In this document: in pieces, positions 36,883-46,384 of the stretch
Numbering within the stretch: the first letter of the stretch is position 1
How the letters are laid out: every line of letters begins with the position of its first letter
Origin: Parabacteroides sp. AM08-6
Lineage (GTDB): Bacteria > Bacteroidota > Bacteroidia > Bacteroidales > Tannerellaceae
DNA length: 58,406 nucleotides
Assembly (NCBI RefSeq): GCF_003473295.1
Contig: NZ_QRMP01000023.1
Coordinates: forward strand, 1 to 58,406
Direction: 5' to 3'
Position numbers and translations under genes: made by a program
Notes under the pieces: model-generated
The model's input: the letters and a program-made list of their open reading frames with translations, nothing else
What the model was told of the DNA's origin: nothing
The model's database searches: none

Positions 36883-37680
36883 ATGCAAAAAAGACATTCC
36901 GACAGGCTTTTATATTTTAATGAGCAGATTTATACCACCCGGAAATATGTTATCCCGTTTATCGAAAAACATCATGACGTCACAGGTGATATGTCTGTTC
37001 TGGAAATCGGTTGTGGCGAAGGAGGGAACCTTCAGCCTTTTCTGGATTTAGGATGTAAAGTCACGGGTATCGACATTTGCGAACCCCAAATCAATAAGGC
37101 AAAAGAAATCTACGCCAATCATCCCAATAAGCAAAACCTGACGCTTATTTGTGAAGATATTTACAAGGTAACGGATTTGGATGAAACATTCGACATCATC
37201 ATTATACGGGATGTGATAGAACACATTCCCAACCAAGAGCGCTTTTTGCCATTTATCAAACGGTTTTTAAATCCTTACGGGGTTGTCTTTGTCGCATTTC
37301 CGCCCTGGCAAAATCCCTTCGGAGGACATCAGCAGATTTGTAACAATAAATTCTTATCCCATTTACCTTGGGTTCATCTTTTACCCCGCAGCTTATATAA
37401 AAAAGTGCTGGAATGGGGAAATGTGCAACCCGACGGCCTGCTGGATATCAAGGATACAGGTATTTCGCTCGAACGTTTCCTTTCTATCGTAAACAAAGAA
37501 CATTATCACATTAAAGAGGAGACCTTGTATTTCATCAATCCCAATTATGAAATAAAATTCAAACTCCGTCCCCGCAAATTATGGGGAATACTAAATATTC
37601 CTTATATTCGTAACTTCTATACGACTTGCGGATATTATTTGTTGGATCTAAAGAATGAAAAACATGCTATACAGAAGTAA
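36883..37680 (+). CDS. Class I SAM-dependent methyltransferase
   Basis: A 265-aa methyltransferase with a Rossmann core: motif I VLEIGCGEGGNL at about 40-51, the acidic end of strand 2 (VTGIDICEPQ), and motif IV region FDIIIIRDVIEHI. The C-terminal 100 residues are extra helices and hydrophobic strands (HLPWVHLLPRSLYKKV), often seen in enzymes that act on lipid-linked or glycan substrates. It overlaps the heptose kinase gene, so it belongs to the heptose/LPS operon and may methylate a sugar or lipid in that pathway. It is the first gene after the ahcY hairpin. Confidence 0.88.
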   Translation: MQKRHSDRLLYFNEQIYTTRKYVIPFIEKHHDVTGDMSVLEIGCGEGGNLQPFLDLGCKVTGIDICEPQINKAKEIYANHPNKQNLTLICEDIYKVTDLDETFDIIIIRDVIEHIPNQERFLPFIKRFLNPYGVVFVAFPPWQNPFGGHQQICNNKFLSHLPWVHLLPRSLYKKVLEWGNVQPDGLLDIKDTGISLERFLSIVNKEHYHIKEETLYFINPNYEIKFKLRPRKLWGILNIPYIRNFYTTCGYYLLDLKNEKHAIQK

Positions 37681-38701
37681 AGCTCCTTTCCGTCTGGGTA
37701 TTGCCGGAGGGGGAACAGATGTATCTCCCTATTCGGAATTGTACGGCGGAGCCATTTTAAATGTGACAGTCAATTTATACGCACATGCCACTATCCGCCC
37801 GCTCGATACGGGCAAAATACGTTTTATACACATCAACAACCATATAGTCGAAGAGTTTGATGCCACCGATAAACTTCCTTTGGAAGGCAATCTGCTGCTC
37901 CAACATGGCATATACAACTCTATCGTCTCCAAATATAACAACGGGCAACCACTCTCTTTCGAGCTGATTACCAGTATGGACGTTCCTTCCGGCTCCGGGC
38001 TGGGGACCTCTTCCACTCTGGTGGTAGCCATTCTGGGAGCTTTTTCCGAATGGTTGAAACTACCGTTAGGGAAATACGACATTGCACATTATGCTTACGA
38101 AATAGAACGCGTCGACCTGAAAATGGCCGGAGGCAAGCAAGACCAATATGCCGCTACATTCGGCGGTGTTAACTTTATGGAATTTCTGGCAGACGACCGT
38201 GTCATTGTCAATCCTCTCCGCATAGACGAAGACATTCTCCGGGAGTGGGCTATGAACACCGTTCTTTTTTATACGGACCAACAACGCTGTTCCGCCAATA
38301 TTATCGAAGAACAGGCCGAGAATGTAAAAAAGCAAAACTCGGACTCTTTAGAGGCTATGCATAATGTAAAAAAAGAGGCATTCCGCATGAAAAACTGTCT
38401 GCTTAGAGACGAATTGTGGGAGCTGGGAAAGGCGCTGAACACAAGTTGGGAAAGTAAAAAGAAAATGGCCCGTCACATCTCGAACGAATTCATCGACCAG
38501 ATATACGAAACAGCTATCGCCAACGGAGCCTTGGGAGGTAAAATCTCCGGCGCGGGAGGTGGAGGTTTCATGTTCTTCTACTGCCCCGGAAACAGTTGTT
38601 ATTCCGTATCCGAGGCACTTGGCAACCTACACGTAGGGAAAGTACATAATTTTGAATTTTGTAAAAAAGGACTCACAACATGGACAGTAAAGAAACCATA
38701 A
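37664..38701 (+). CDS. hddA: D-glycero-alpha-D-manno-heptose 7-phosphate kinase (HddA-like)
   Basis: A 345-aa GHMP-superfamily kinase. It phosphorylates C1 of heptose 7-phosphate to give the alpha-1,7-bisphosphate. Motifs: N-terminal RSKAPFRLGIAGGGTDVSPY, the ATP-binding glycine loop VPSGSGLGTSSTL at about 109-121, and the C-terminal GGKISGAGGGGFMFFY. I use the ATG at 37664, which starts like its relatives; one 9 nt upstream also fits. It overlaps the preceding gene by 17 nt and gmhA by 22 nt. With gmhA, hddC and gmhB it completes the GDP-heptose route. Confidence 0.93.
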   Translation: MLYRSKAPFRLGIAGGGTDVSPYSELYGGAILNVTVNLYAHATIRPLDTGKIRFIHINNHIVEEFDATDKLPLEGNLLLQHGIYNSIVSKYNNGQPLSFELITSMDVPSGSGLGTSSTLVVAILGAFSEWLKLPLGKYDIAHYAYEIERVDLKMAGGKQDQYAATFGGVNFMEFLADDRVIVNPLRIDEDILREWAMNTVLFYTDQQRCSANIIEEQAENVKKQNSDSLEAMHNVKKEAFRMKNCLLRDELWELGKALNTSWESKKKMARHISNEFIDQIYETAIANGALGGKISGAGGGGFMFFYCPGNSCYSVSEALGNLHVGKVHNFEFCKKGLTTWTVKKP

Positions 38702-39264
38702 AAAAAAGACTGGCGCAGCATCAGGACACCATACAAAAAATCATGGCAGATGAAAAACTGCAAGATGCTGTCAACGAAGCTGTTGAAACCATTATTACCT
38801 GTTTCAAATACGGAGGTAAAGTCTATTTCTGCGGAAACGGAGGCAGTGCGGCCGACGCACAACACTTGGCTGCCGAATTTTCAGGCAGATTTTATATAGA
38901 CCGGGCAGTGTTGCCTTCGGAAGCCCTGCATTGCAACACTTCTTATTTGACAGCCGTAGCCAACGACTATTCGTACGACATTATTTACGCCCGTCTGATG
39001 TCCGGTTTGGGCAAACCCGGAGACGTGCTGGTGGGTCTCTCCACTTCCGGCAATTCCGCAAATATCCTGAACGCATTCGATGTTTGTAAAGAAAAGGGCA
39101 TCACCACTATCGCTTTCACAGGTGAGAACGGAGGAAAAATGCGCACCAGTGCAAGTATCCTGATAAATGTTCCCTCGATAGATACCCCTCGTATCCAGGA
39201 AGGACATATCACAATCGGACATATTATCTGCGAGCTGGTGGAAGCGGCTATTTTTGCTAAATAA
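38680..39264 (+). CDS. gmhA: Phosphoheptose isomerase
   Basis: A 194-aa SIS-domain isomerase that converts sedoheptulose 7-phosphate to D-glycero-D-manno-heptose 7-phosphate, the first step of heptose synthesis. It shows FCGNGGSAADAQHLAAEFSGRF (about 48-69), the STSGNSANILNAF phosphate-binding loop and the C-terminal EGHITIGHIICELVE with the metal-binding His and Glu. Length equals E. coli GmhA. It starts inside the end of hddA, so translation is coupled. Confidence 0.96.
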   Translation: MDSKETIKKRLAQHQDTIQKIMADEKLQDAVNEAVETIITCFKYGGKVYFCGNGGSAADAQHLAAEFSGRFYIDRAVLPSEALHCNTSYLTAVANDYSYDIIYARLMSGLGKPGDVLVGLSTSGNSANILNAFDVCKEKGITTIAFTGENGGKMRTSASILINVPSIDTPRIQEGHITIGHIICELVEAAIFAK

Positions 39265-39273
39265 GAGAGTAAT

Positions 39274-39966
39274 ATGGAAGCCGTAATATTAGCCGGAGGA
39301 ATGGGAACGCGGCTCCGAAGCGTCGTTTCGGATGTCCCGAAATGTATGGCACCGGTTGCCGGCAAACCTTTCTTGCATTATTTACTGAATACGCTGGAAA
39401 AAGCCGGATTCACCCACATTATCCTGTCGCTGGGCTATAAACATGAAATGATAGAAGAATGGATACAGACGGTTTCTACTTCCATGCGTATCTCTTTTGT
39501 TATCGAAGACCACCCGTTATGTACCGGAGGAGCGGTCAAACTGGCATTATCGAAAGCCGAAGAACCGGAGATTTTTATTCTCAACGGAGATACTTTTCTG
39601 GAAGTCCGGTATGCCGATATGTTGAAGTTGCATAAAGATACAAAAGCCCATGCGACCCTCGCACTCAAAGAAATGCACGATTTCGAGCGTTACGGATCAG
39701 TGGAAATCAATCCAGAGACTCATCGTATCCTGCAATTCCACGAGAAGCAATTCTGTAAATCCGGCCTGATAAACGGTGGCATTTATCTGATAAACCGGGA
39801 TGAACTGGCCGGGTATCCGGAAAAGTTTTCTCTGGAAAAAGAATATTTCGAGAAAAACGTCACCACTCGTATCCTGTCCGGATACCTGTGCGACGGTTAT
39901 TTCATCGACATCGGTATCCCGGAAGATTACGCACAGGCACAAATCGATTTCAAAAATGGAAAATAA
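39274..39966 (+). CDS. hddC: D-glycero-alpha-D-manno-heptose 1-phosphate guanylyltransferase (HddC-like)
   Basis: A 230-aa sugar nucleotidyltransferase. It has the N-terminal pyrophosphorylase signature AVILAGGMGTRLRSVVSDVPK (about 3-23), FILNGDTFLEV with the metal-binding Asp, NGGIYLINRDEL, and the closing FIDIGIPEDYAQAQ. Context with hddA, gmhA and gmhB makes GDP-heptose the likely product. By sequence alone it could be another sugar-1-phosphate nucleotidyltransferase. It ends 11 nt inside gmhB. Confidence 0.9.
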   Translation: MEAVILAGGMGTRLRSVVSDVPKCMAPVAGKPFLHYLLNTLEKAGFTHIILSLGYKHEMIEEWIQTVSTSMRISFVIEDHPLCTGGAVKLALSKAEEPEIFILNGDTFLEVRYADMLKLHKDTKAHATLALKEMHDFERYGSVEINPETHRILQFHEKQFCKSGLINGGIYLINRDELAGYPEKFSLEKEYFEKNVTTRILSGYLCDGYFIDIGIPEDYAQAQIDFKNGK

Positions 39967-40513
39967 AAAACGATATAATACGCTTTTTCTGGACAGGGAC
40001 GGCGTCATCAACAAACAACGTCCGGATGATTACGTCAAATCACCGGACGAATTTGTATTCATTCCGGGAGCCATCGAAGCCTTGAAAGAGCTTTCTTCTT
40101 ATTTTAAATATATCCTGATTGTCACCAATCAACGGGGAGTCGGGCGAGGACTGATGAGCTTGGAAGACCTTGAAAAAGTCCACCGCCACATGCTCGATAC
40201 CATACAGCACCAGGGAGGGCATATCGATAGGATTTATGTTTGTACAGATACGGACGACAACTGTCCCGACAGAAAGCCCAACCCGGGAATGGCTTTTCAG
40301 GCCAAACAGGATTTTCGGGACATCGATTTCTCACAAAGTTGGCTGGCCGGAGACAGTATTTCCGATATCCGATTTGCAAACAATGCCGGTATTCCGGCTG
40401 TCTTAATCGGCAATAAATATAAAGATACAGAACTTGACGGGCTACGCATCCGACTACGATGTCCGGATTTATTTACCTTTGCAGAATTAATCAAGAAAGA
40501 AGCTAATATATGA
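39956..40513 (+). CDS. gmhB: D-glycero-D-manno-heptose 1,7-bisphosphate 7-phosphatase
   Basis: A 185-aa HAD phosphatase starting at ATG 39956 (longer readings run into hddC). Motif I FLDRDGVIN is at about 10-18, motif II TNQRGVGRGL follows, then motif III (RKPNPGM) and motif IV (LAGDSISDIRFANNAGI). The E. coli-type CxH...CxC zinc cluster is not complete here: only the segment around CTDTDDNCPDRKPNPG remains. The B. thetaiotaomicron enzyme is known to prefer the alpha anomer, which fits the HddA/HddC route present here. It overlaps the next glycosyltransferase by 4 nt. Confidence 0.92.
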   Translation: MENKKRYNTLFLDRDGVINKQRPDDYVKSPDEFVFIPGAIEALKELSSYFKYILIVTNQRGVGRGLMSLEDLEKVHRHMLDTIQHQGGHIDRIYVCTDTDDNCPDRKPNPGMAFQAKQDFRDIDFSQSWLAGDSISDIRFANNAGIPAVLIGNKYKDTELDGLRIRLRCPDLFTFAELIKKEANI

Positions 40514-41628
40514 AAATTGCTTATCTCTCGACATTTTATCCGTTTCGTGGTGGAATTGCCCAGTTCAATGCGAATCTATACGAAGCGTTAAAAGCTAATA
40601 ACGAAGTAATTCCGTTTACTTTCAAAAGACAATATCCGGACTTTCTTTTCCCCGGCAAAACTCAATATGTAACGGCAGAAGATAATGCACATGTCATAGA
40701 CAGCATCCCTGTACTGGACACGGCAAATCCTTTTACTTACCTGAGTAGTGCCGGTCGAATCGCCAAAGAACAGCCGGATATCCTGATTATGAAGTATTGG
40801 ATGTCTTACTTTGCCCCTTCGCTCGGAACAGTTGCCCGTAAACTGAAAAAGCAGGGGTGTAAAGTCATTACGATATTGGATAACGTCATCCCCCATGAAC
40901 AGAAATTTTTCGACAAGCCGCTAACCAGCTGGTTCCTGAAGCAAAATAGCGGCTTTATTGCCATGAGCGAGTCCGTCCGGAACGATTTGTTGTCTCTCCG
41001 TCCGGATGCCCCGCATATATTAAAAGCGCATCCTTTATATAATCACTTCGGTGAAAAAGTAGATACCTTGGAAGCCCGAAAAGCATTGGGAATTGATACG
41101 GACAAAAAAACTTTATTATTTTTCGGTTTAATCCGCGATTACAAAGGACTTGATTTATTAATCGAAGCTGTCAACCAACTCGACGACAGTTTCCAGCTCA
41201 TCATCGCAGGTGAAAGTTACGGTAGCTTCGACAAATATACAGAGCAAATCAAAAACAGTCGTAACCCGAATAAATACAAAGTATTCAACCGGTATATCAG
41301 CGACAATGAAGTACCGTTGTTCTTCTCAGCATCAGATGTTTGTATCTTACCTTACCGTTCAGCCACGCAGAGCGGCATCACCTCCATCGCTTATCATTTC
41401 GAACTACCATTGATTGCTACAAACACCGGAGGTTTGGGAGAAAGTATAGAAAAACCGGGAGTCGGTCTCATGGTTTCTGAAATCAGTGCAGTTTCCATCG
41501 CAAATACCATCCGACTGTTCTACGAACAAAACCGTCAGCAGTTCATCTCCAATATACAAAAAGAAAAAGCAACATTGACTTGGGAAAAGTTCGGGGAGGC
41601 ATTGATTTCTTTTGCAGGAAAGCTATAA
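40510..41628 (+). CDS. GT4-type glycosyltransferase
   Basis: A 372-aa GT-B glycosyltransferase. The N-terminal half begins MKIAYLSTFYPFRGGIAQFNANLYEAL, a typical acceptor-domain start. The C-terminal half has TLLFFGLIRDYKGLDLLIEA and the donor-binding region CILPYRSATQSGITSIAYHFELPLIATNTGGLGE (about 275-310), a GT1/GT4 EX7E-like zone. It is the last gene of the heptose operon, so a heptosyl- or related transferase is a sensible inference. A strong bidirectional terminator follows. Confidence 0.88.
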   Translation: MKIAYLSTFYPFRGGIAQFNANLYEALKANNEVIPFTFKRQYPDFLFPGKTQYVTAEDNAHVIDSIPVLDTANPFTYLSSAGRIAKEQPDILIMKYWMSYFAPSLGTVARKLKKQGCKVITILDNVIPHEQKFFDKPLTSWFLKQNSGFIAMSESVRNDLLSLRPDAPHILKAHPLYNHFGEKVDTLEARKALGIDTDKKTLLFFGLIRDYKGLDLLIEAVNQLDDSFQLIIAGESYGSFDKYTEQIKNSRNPNKYKVFNRYISDNEVPLFFSASDVCILPYRSATQSGITSIAYHFELPLIATNTGGLGESIEKPGVGLMVSEISAVSIANTIRLFYEQNRQQFISNIQKEKATLTWEKFGEALISFAGKL

Positions 41629-41640
41629 CATCAAATTATA

Positions 41641-41690
41641 AAAAAGAGAATATTGCAATTAAAATCTATTGCCGTATTCTCTTTTTATTT
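41641..41690. terminator. Bidirectional terminator between convergent operons
   Basis: AAAAAGAGAATA (41641-41652) pairs with TATTCTCTTTTT (41675-41686); both strands have a T-run after the stem. Confidence 0.85.
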
Positions 41691-42104
41691 TTTAGCACGA
41701 TAAGCCTGATTAGGGTGATTAGGAGCATCCGGATACAATCTCGTCAAACGGCTAGTTGCAAGTAGTTCAGGTATCAATTCATTTTTAATATAGGCAGAAT
41801 TTCTATCCACCAATGTTGCAATTTGGACGATTGTTAAATATTTTTCCGAACATACGTCCACAATTATTTCCATCAGTTCATTCTTACTTATTCTTTTCTT
41901 TTTCCTTTTAGCTTGCAAGGTTATATCTTTTGCACTTTCATCTTCGGATGCACTCTCTGAAAATACAGTCACCATAAACCCCGCAGAAATATTTTCAAAA
42001 ACCGGGAGCTTTAGTCCCTCTTTTCTGAAATAATCTAATACACGTTGAATACCAAATGACTGCTTAAATTCGGCATATTGACTTTCTGACTCCGGCAAAT
42101 TCAT
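41685..42104 (-). pseudogene. Internally deleted AlbA_2/RecG-C-like ATP-binding regulator remnant
   Basis: A 139-aa ORF that looks stitched together. Residues 1-17 (MNLPESESQYAEFKQSF) are the start of an AlbA_2/Schlafen-type domain. The text then jumps directly to GIQRVLDYFRKEGLKLPVFENISAGFMVTVF, which in full-length relatives lies several hundred residues later, followed by a winged-helix and a C-terminal PDAPNHPNQAYRAKK. The reading frame is intact, so an in-frame internal deletion of roughly 300 residues is likely. The nucleotide-binding part is missing. It overlaps the YfhO stop by 4 nt and would be co-expressed. It could be a working small DNA-binding protein; I treat it as a remnant. 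Confidence 0.65.
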
Positions 42105-44602
42105 TTACTTGTCGTTTTCCAATATTTCCAACCAGACCATCCTATCGCTACTACCAGCAATAACAATATCAATAGCGAACTATAAGAAGAAATATAGGTG
42201 GCTGTGATATAACCTTCCGGCTTAAATTCATACACAATGGTATGTTCTCCTGCCGGAACTCGCATAGCACGTAAGGTCCAATCGGCACGGAAATGGGGAA
42301 CTTCTTTGCCATCGATAGTTGCTTTCCAGCCCGGCTGATAATAGATTTCAGAGAACACAGCCAACTGCTCCTTATCCGTTTTACTCTTATAAACCATACG
42401 GTTCGGACGATAACTTTCCAGCACAATTGTAGCCGTAGAATCCCTTTCAGGAACAAACCCTTCCACATCCTTTGCAAAACGTTTGTCCACAACAGCCGTT
42501 ACCAGCGGATTAATCGTATTCAAAGCTTCAATTTCCGCATCCGCATTTTCCACAATCTCTACCTTATCCACAAACCAAGCATTACCGAAAGCATAAGGAT
42601 TGCGAATAGGAGCCTGTCCCGGATTATATATTAAATAACGCATATTCAACATATTCAAAGAAGGAGAGGCTGCAAACGCCGGTACAATGTCTTCCACCCC
42701 TTTAGCACTTTGCAAAGCTTTTACAATACCACTCAATTCCTTATTCAAACGGTGGTCGATTAATTCCTGGTATCGACGCAATTTAGCAGCATGGTAACCA
42801 CCTATCGATTTATGGAAAAATGCAGTATTCGTTTCCTGCCAAGGGTTATTAATATTCAAAACACGGTAAGAAGGGTCTGTATCTTTTAATATTTCATTAT
42901 CAGCAGCCGTTGCTTTATACGTTTCCTGTGGACGTACTTTCGAGAAATTACTATCATTCAGATAACGTTTATCCACACTCCACAAGTCTATCAAAGTCAA
43001 AACAGCCAAGCCTACGGTAGCCAATAAAATAGAATTCTTTTTTCCTCTGCTTCTCCATCCCCATAAGACTAAAAGAGCACCCAATACAATAAATGCAAGA
43101 GAACGCAACGCATCAGCCGAACAAAGCGAAGCACGGTCTATCAGCAAAGAAGCATAATACCATTCCGGCACTTGGTTCTGAAACTGAGCATCGTAGGTAG
43201 ACTGGAAATTGAGTAATAAAGAAGGCATCAGCCAGAGCAGCAAAGAAAGTCCGCCTGTAATTCCCAACGCCCAGAAAAAGCCTTTCTTAAATAACTTTTC
43301 ATCCGTCTCTCCGAAGAAAACCTCCTTCAAGCCCCAAACGGCAATAATAGGGAAAACAAAACCCGGTATCACCAATGCCATTTCCGGAGTACGGAACTTA
43401 TTATACATCGGTAAATAATGGAACATAAAATCATTGAATAGACTAAAATTCCGTCCCAATGCCAGAAAAGTGAAAAACAAAGCACCGGCAAACATCCACC
43501 ATTTCATGGAGTTCCGAATCACAAACATACCCAATACGAATAAGAAGCAGACAATAGCTCCGAAATAGACTGGTCCGGAAGTAAAGATTTTATCTCCCCA
43601 ATATGTATATGTCTGGACTTCTTTCCCCACTTGAGCTCCATTCTTTCGCAATTCTTTATACAATTCGGAAGAGCTATCCAATGTACCGCCGGAAGAACCA
43701 CCATATACATTCGGGACCAAAACAGTCATCAACTCTTTCCAACCATAACTCCATTGAAAAGCATACTCTTTATCCAGACCGGATGATGCTGTTTCTTTCT
43801 TTTCACCTGTCTCTATTTTAGTAAGTTCCGATTTCCCGCGAAGACTTGTCTGGCTCATTTCATAGTTTCCGTACAAATTACCTAAATTAGGACTTACAGC
43901 CAACAAAACACCGACAACCATCAAGCCCGTTATTTTCAGTAAATCTTTATACTTTTTCTGAATAATTTCCCGATATACAAAGCCCAGATAAACAAAGACA
44001 CAGAATAACGCCAAATAATAAGTAATCTGTAGATGGTTTTCAAAAACGGACAACGCGACACCTACAGTAAATAAAACAACACCCCAAAGCAACTTTCGCC
44101 TAAAAAGCAATGTCATACCCGCCAGTACCAACGGCATGTAAGCAATGGCATACGCTTTGGTATTATGTCCGGCTTCAATAATAATTATATTGTAAGATGC
44201 AAATGCAAATGCAATAGAGCCCAATAAAGACAACCAGAAACTACATCCCATCACACACATCAAAATATAGAATGATAATGCACCTAAAAAAAGAGGGCGA
44301 ATAGAAGAATAACTAAATAAAGAATGAAATTCCAAGACCCCTAAATGATTCTCTGGAAGGCCATAAATTGCGACCTGATAAGCCGGCATACCTGAAAACA
44401 TGGAACCTAACCAAGCAGAAGATTCTCCTTCTTCCTGATAATATTTCAACGATTCCTCCGACATCCCTGAGAAATGTTGGGTATCACCTTGCTGAATCAC
44501 TTTACCATCCAGCACCGGGCTGAAATAGATATAAGTAAATGCCAGAAATACGCAGAATGCCACCACATGCGGCACTAATTTACGCCATTGAATATTCTTC
44601 AT
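42101..44602 (-). CDS. YfhO family polytopic membrane protein
   Basis: An 833-aa inner-membrane protein of the YfhO family, a group with GT-C glycosyltransferase-like topology. It has one N-terminal helix, a loop with DTQHFSGMSEESLKYYQ, then about ten further helices to about residue 530, a long periplasmic region and one last helix near the C-terminus. I start at ATG 44602 (MKNIQWRKL), since the upstream extension lies inside the preceding gene's end. Family members are linked to glycosylation of lipoteichoic acid or surface polymers. Beside a phosphoethanolamine transferase, it probably modifies LPS or another envelope glycan. Confidence 0.88.
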   Translation of the reverse strand: MKNIQWRKLVPHVVAFCVFLAFTYIYFSPVLDGKVIQQGDTQHFSGMSEESLKYYQEEGESSAWLGSMFSGMPAYQVAIYGLPENHLGVLEFHSLFSYSSIRPLFLGALSFYILMCVMGCSFWLSLLGSIAFAFASYNIIIIEAGHNTKAYAIAYMPLVLAGMTLLFRRKLLWGVVLFTVGVALSVFENHLQITYYLALFCVFVYLGFVYREIIQKKYKDLLKITGLMVVGVLLAVSPNLGNLYGNYEMSQTSLRGKSELTKIETGEKKETASSGLDKEYAFQWSYGWKELMTVLVPNVYGGSSGGTLDSSSELYKELRKNGAQVGKEVQTYTYWGDKIFTSGPVYFGAIVCFLFVLGMFVIRNSMKWWMFAGALFFTFLALGRNFSLFNDFMFHYLPMYNKFRTPEMALVIPGFVFPIIAVWGLKEVFFGETDEKLFKKGFFWALGITGGLSLLLWLMPSLLLNFQSTYDAQFQNQVPEWYYASLLIDRASLCSADALRSLAFIVLGALLVLWGWRSRGKKNSILLATVGLAVLTLIDLWSVDKRYLNDSNFSKVRPQETYKATAADNEILKDTDPSYRVLNINNPWQETNTAFFHKSIGGYHAAKLRRYQELIDHRLNKELSGIVKALQSAKGVEDIVPAFAASPSLNMLNMRYLIYNPGQAPIRNPYAFGNAWFVDKVEIVENADAEIEALNTINPLVTAVVDKRFAKDVEGFVPERDSTATIVLESYRPNRMVYKSKTDKEQLAVFSEIYYQPGWKATIDGKEVPHFRADWTLRAMRVPAGEHTIVYEFKPEGYITATYISSYSSLLILLLLVVAIGWSGWKYWKTTSK

Positions 44603-44622
44603 ATCTATACAATTTATTATTA

Positions 44623-46359
44623 TCAATCATTTAATAAGACACCTTTATTTTCCGTTGCATCATAATCATGACCTAATATTAGTCTTTTACGATTTTCATC
44701 ATAAGCCGGATTTATGACACTCTTCGCCGGAATAAAAGAAGGTGTTTTTATATCCGCTAAATCAAGAATTGTATGAATCACATCATCCGTCATATAGGAA
44801 CGATTGACGGATGAAAGTATCAATGATACTTTCTCCGGATAATTTTCTCTGAAAATTCCGGAAGTCCAAAATAAAAACGGTATCTCTACCATATAACCGG
44901 AAAACAATTCTGCAGAACGACTATTATTATCACGAAAATCATATACTTCCTCTGCATGATCCGAGAAATAGAGCACAACGGCTTCTTTATCTTTAAAACG
45001 ATTTATTATTTCATTGATTACAAAATCATTATAAAGAACACTATTATCATATTCAGCCACCAACGATTTTTTATAGCTGTTGTATGGCAAATCCACGTCT
45101 TTTCCCGAAAACTTATTAAATGATTCCGGATAACGGTTGATGTATCTGAAATGAGAACCCAGCAAATGAATCACCATAAAATTCTTTTTACCCAAGCTAT
45201 CCATCTGAGCATCCAAAAGTGGAAGCAGATTTTCATCAAAATCACCGTATTGTTCCTGCATATTTTTCACAGATACAAACTTATGATAATCACAACGAGA
45301 GGCCAATGCAGCAGGCAAATTTCCAAAAATGCCAAAACTCTCTTGGTTTGAGAACCAGAAAGTCTTATACCCGGCCTCTTTCATAACGTCGACTAATATA
45401 TCATATTTATACCATTCCTGATTAGAATCGTTATCATAGAAAGTCAGTACTCGCGACATTACATCCAATGTCGACAATGAGGGACTTACTACATTATTAA
45501 AACGTATCAGTTCGCCTTTTTCCCTTAATGCAGTCAATAAAGGGTTGGTAGGCTTATCATAAGCATAAAGGCTCATATGATTACGAGAAAGTGATTCTCC
45601 CAATATCAATACAATATTCTGAATAGTAGAGGCATTTTCTGTAATTTGTGGCGGATCTTTTTGCAAATTGGCCAACAACTCATCGTAAGCTTTAAAATCG
45701 GACTGAACTAATGTATAAGAATGGACAAGTCTCTGAAACGGGCTCATAATCCTATAACTTATCAGCGAATTAAAGAAACAACGATATTCAGCAAAACCGA
45801 AAACGCCTCCCCCTCCAATCAAAAGTAAAAGCAACATCCATGCGGATAACCGAAAAGAGAAAAGAGAAGTAATGCCCTTTTCTATCTTTTTCCTTATTTT
45901 GAATACTAAATAAAACAGGATGACCAGTAAAAGAACGATTCCCAAAAACTCCAAGGATAAATAATTCTGAATAAATTCATGTGCTTCCCGCCCATTCGTC
46001 TCCAAAAAGATTTGTATCGTAGATGCATTAAATATCGTCTTAAAATTAAAGAATACAAACATTTCGGTAATGAACAGCAACGCAGAAATCAAAAGGCTCG
46101 CCCAAGTAACGCATTGTTTTAAAAATTTCCCCGGTATCCACTCTCTTAAACAAGCTATCAAATAAGAAATGAAAAATATACTCACAAAAGCCATTGGCAA
46201 CTTAATTACCACAAACAAAGGCGTTTCCAATGCTATGGTATATAGAGCTCCAATCGTGAAGTTCAAAAAAAACAGCAGTAAAATAAATACAGAATTCTTT
46301 ACAAATAGCTGTTGAATTTTACTTACAAAACTATTTGTAGAGCATACTAAATCATTCAT
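44623..46359 (-). CDS. Phosphoethanolamine transferase (EptA/sulfatase family)
   Basis: A 578-aa inner-membrane enzyme with five or so N-terminal helices (to about residue 190) and a periplasmic sulfatase-fold domain. The nucleophile region GESLSRNHMSLYAY places S256 where EptA has its phosphorylated Thr; LYFSDHAEEVYD holds metal ligands. It likely moves phosphoethanolamine onto lipid A, core or another glycan, changing surface charge and polymyxin resistance. Start choice: the -7 box at 46385-46392 puts the transcript start near 46378, which rules out the longest reading from 46410. ATG 46368 is the alternative. The YfhO gene follows 20 nt downstream. Confidence 0.88.
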   Translation of the reverse strand: MNDLVCSTNSFVSKIQQLFVKNSVFILLLFFLNFTIGALYTIALETPLFVVIKLPMAFVSIFFISYLIACLREWIPGKFLKQCVTWASLLISALLFITEMFVFFNFKTIFNASTIQIFLETNGREAHEFIQNYLSLEFLGIVLLLVILFYLVFKIRKKIEKGITSLFSFRLSAWMLLLLLIGGGGVFGFAEYRCFFNSLISYRIMSPFQRLVHSYTLVQSDFKAYDELLANLQKDPPQITENASTIQNIVLILGESLSRNHMSLYAYDKPTNPLLTALREKGELIRFNNVVSPSLSTLDVMSRVLTFYDNDSNQEWYKYDILVDVMKEAGYKTFWFSNQESFGIFGNLPAALASRCDYHKFVSVKNMQEQYGDFDENLLPLLDAQMDSLGKKNFMVIHLLGSHFRYINRYPESFNKFSGKDVDLPYNSYKKSLVAEYDNSVLYNDFVINEIINRFKDKEAVVLYFSDHAEEVYDFRDNNSRSAELFSGYMVEIPFLFWTSGIFRENYPEKVSLILSSVNRSYMTDDVIHTILDLADIKTPSFIPAKSVINPAYDENRKRLILGHDYDATENKGVLLND

Positions 46360-46384
46360 TTTCAACATTTCGATATTTATTTGG

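Noticed and set aside
41685..42104. Toxin-antitoxin or defence role of the AlbA_2-like ORF
   Set aside because: The ATP-binding and effector parts are missing and its neighbours are envelope genes.
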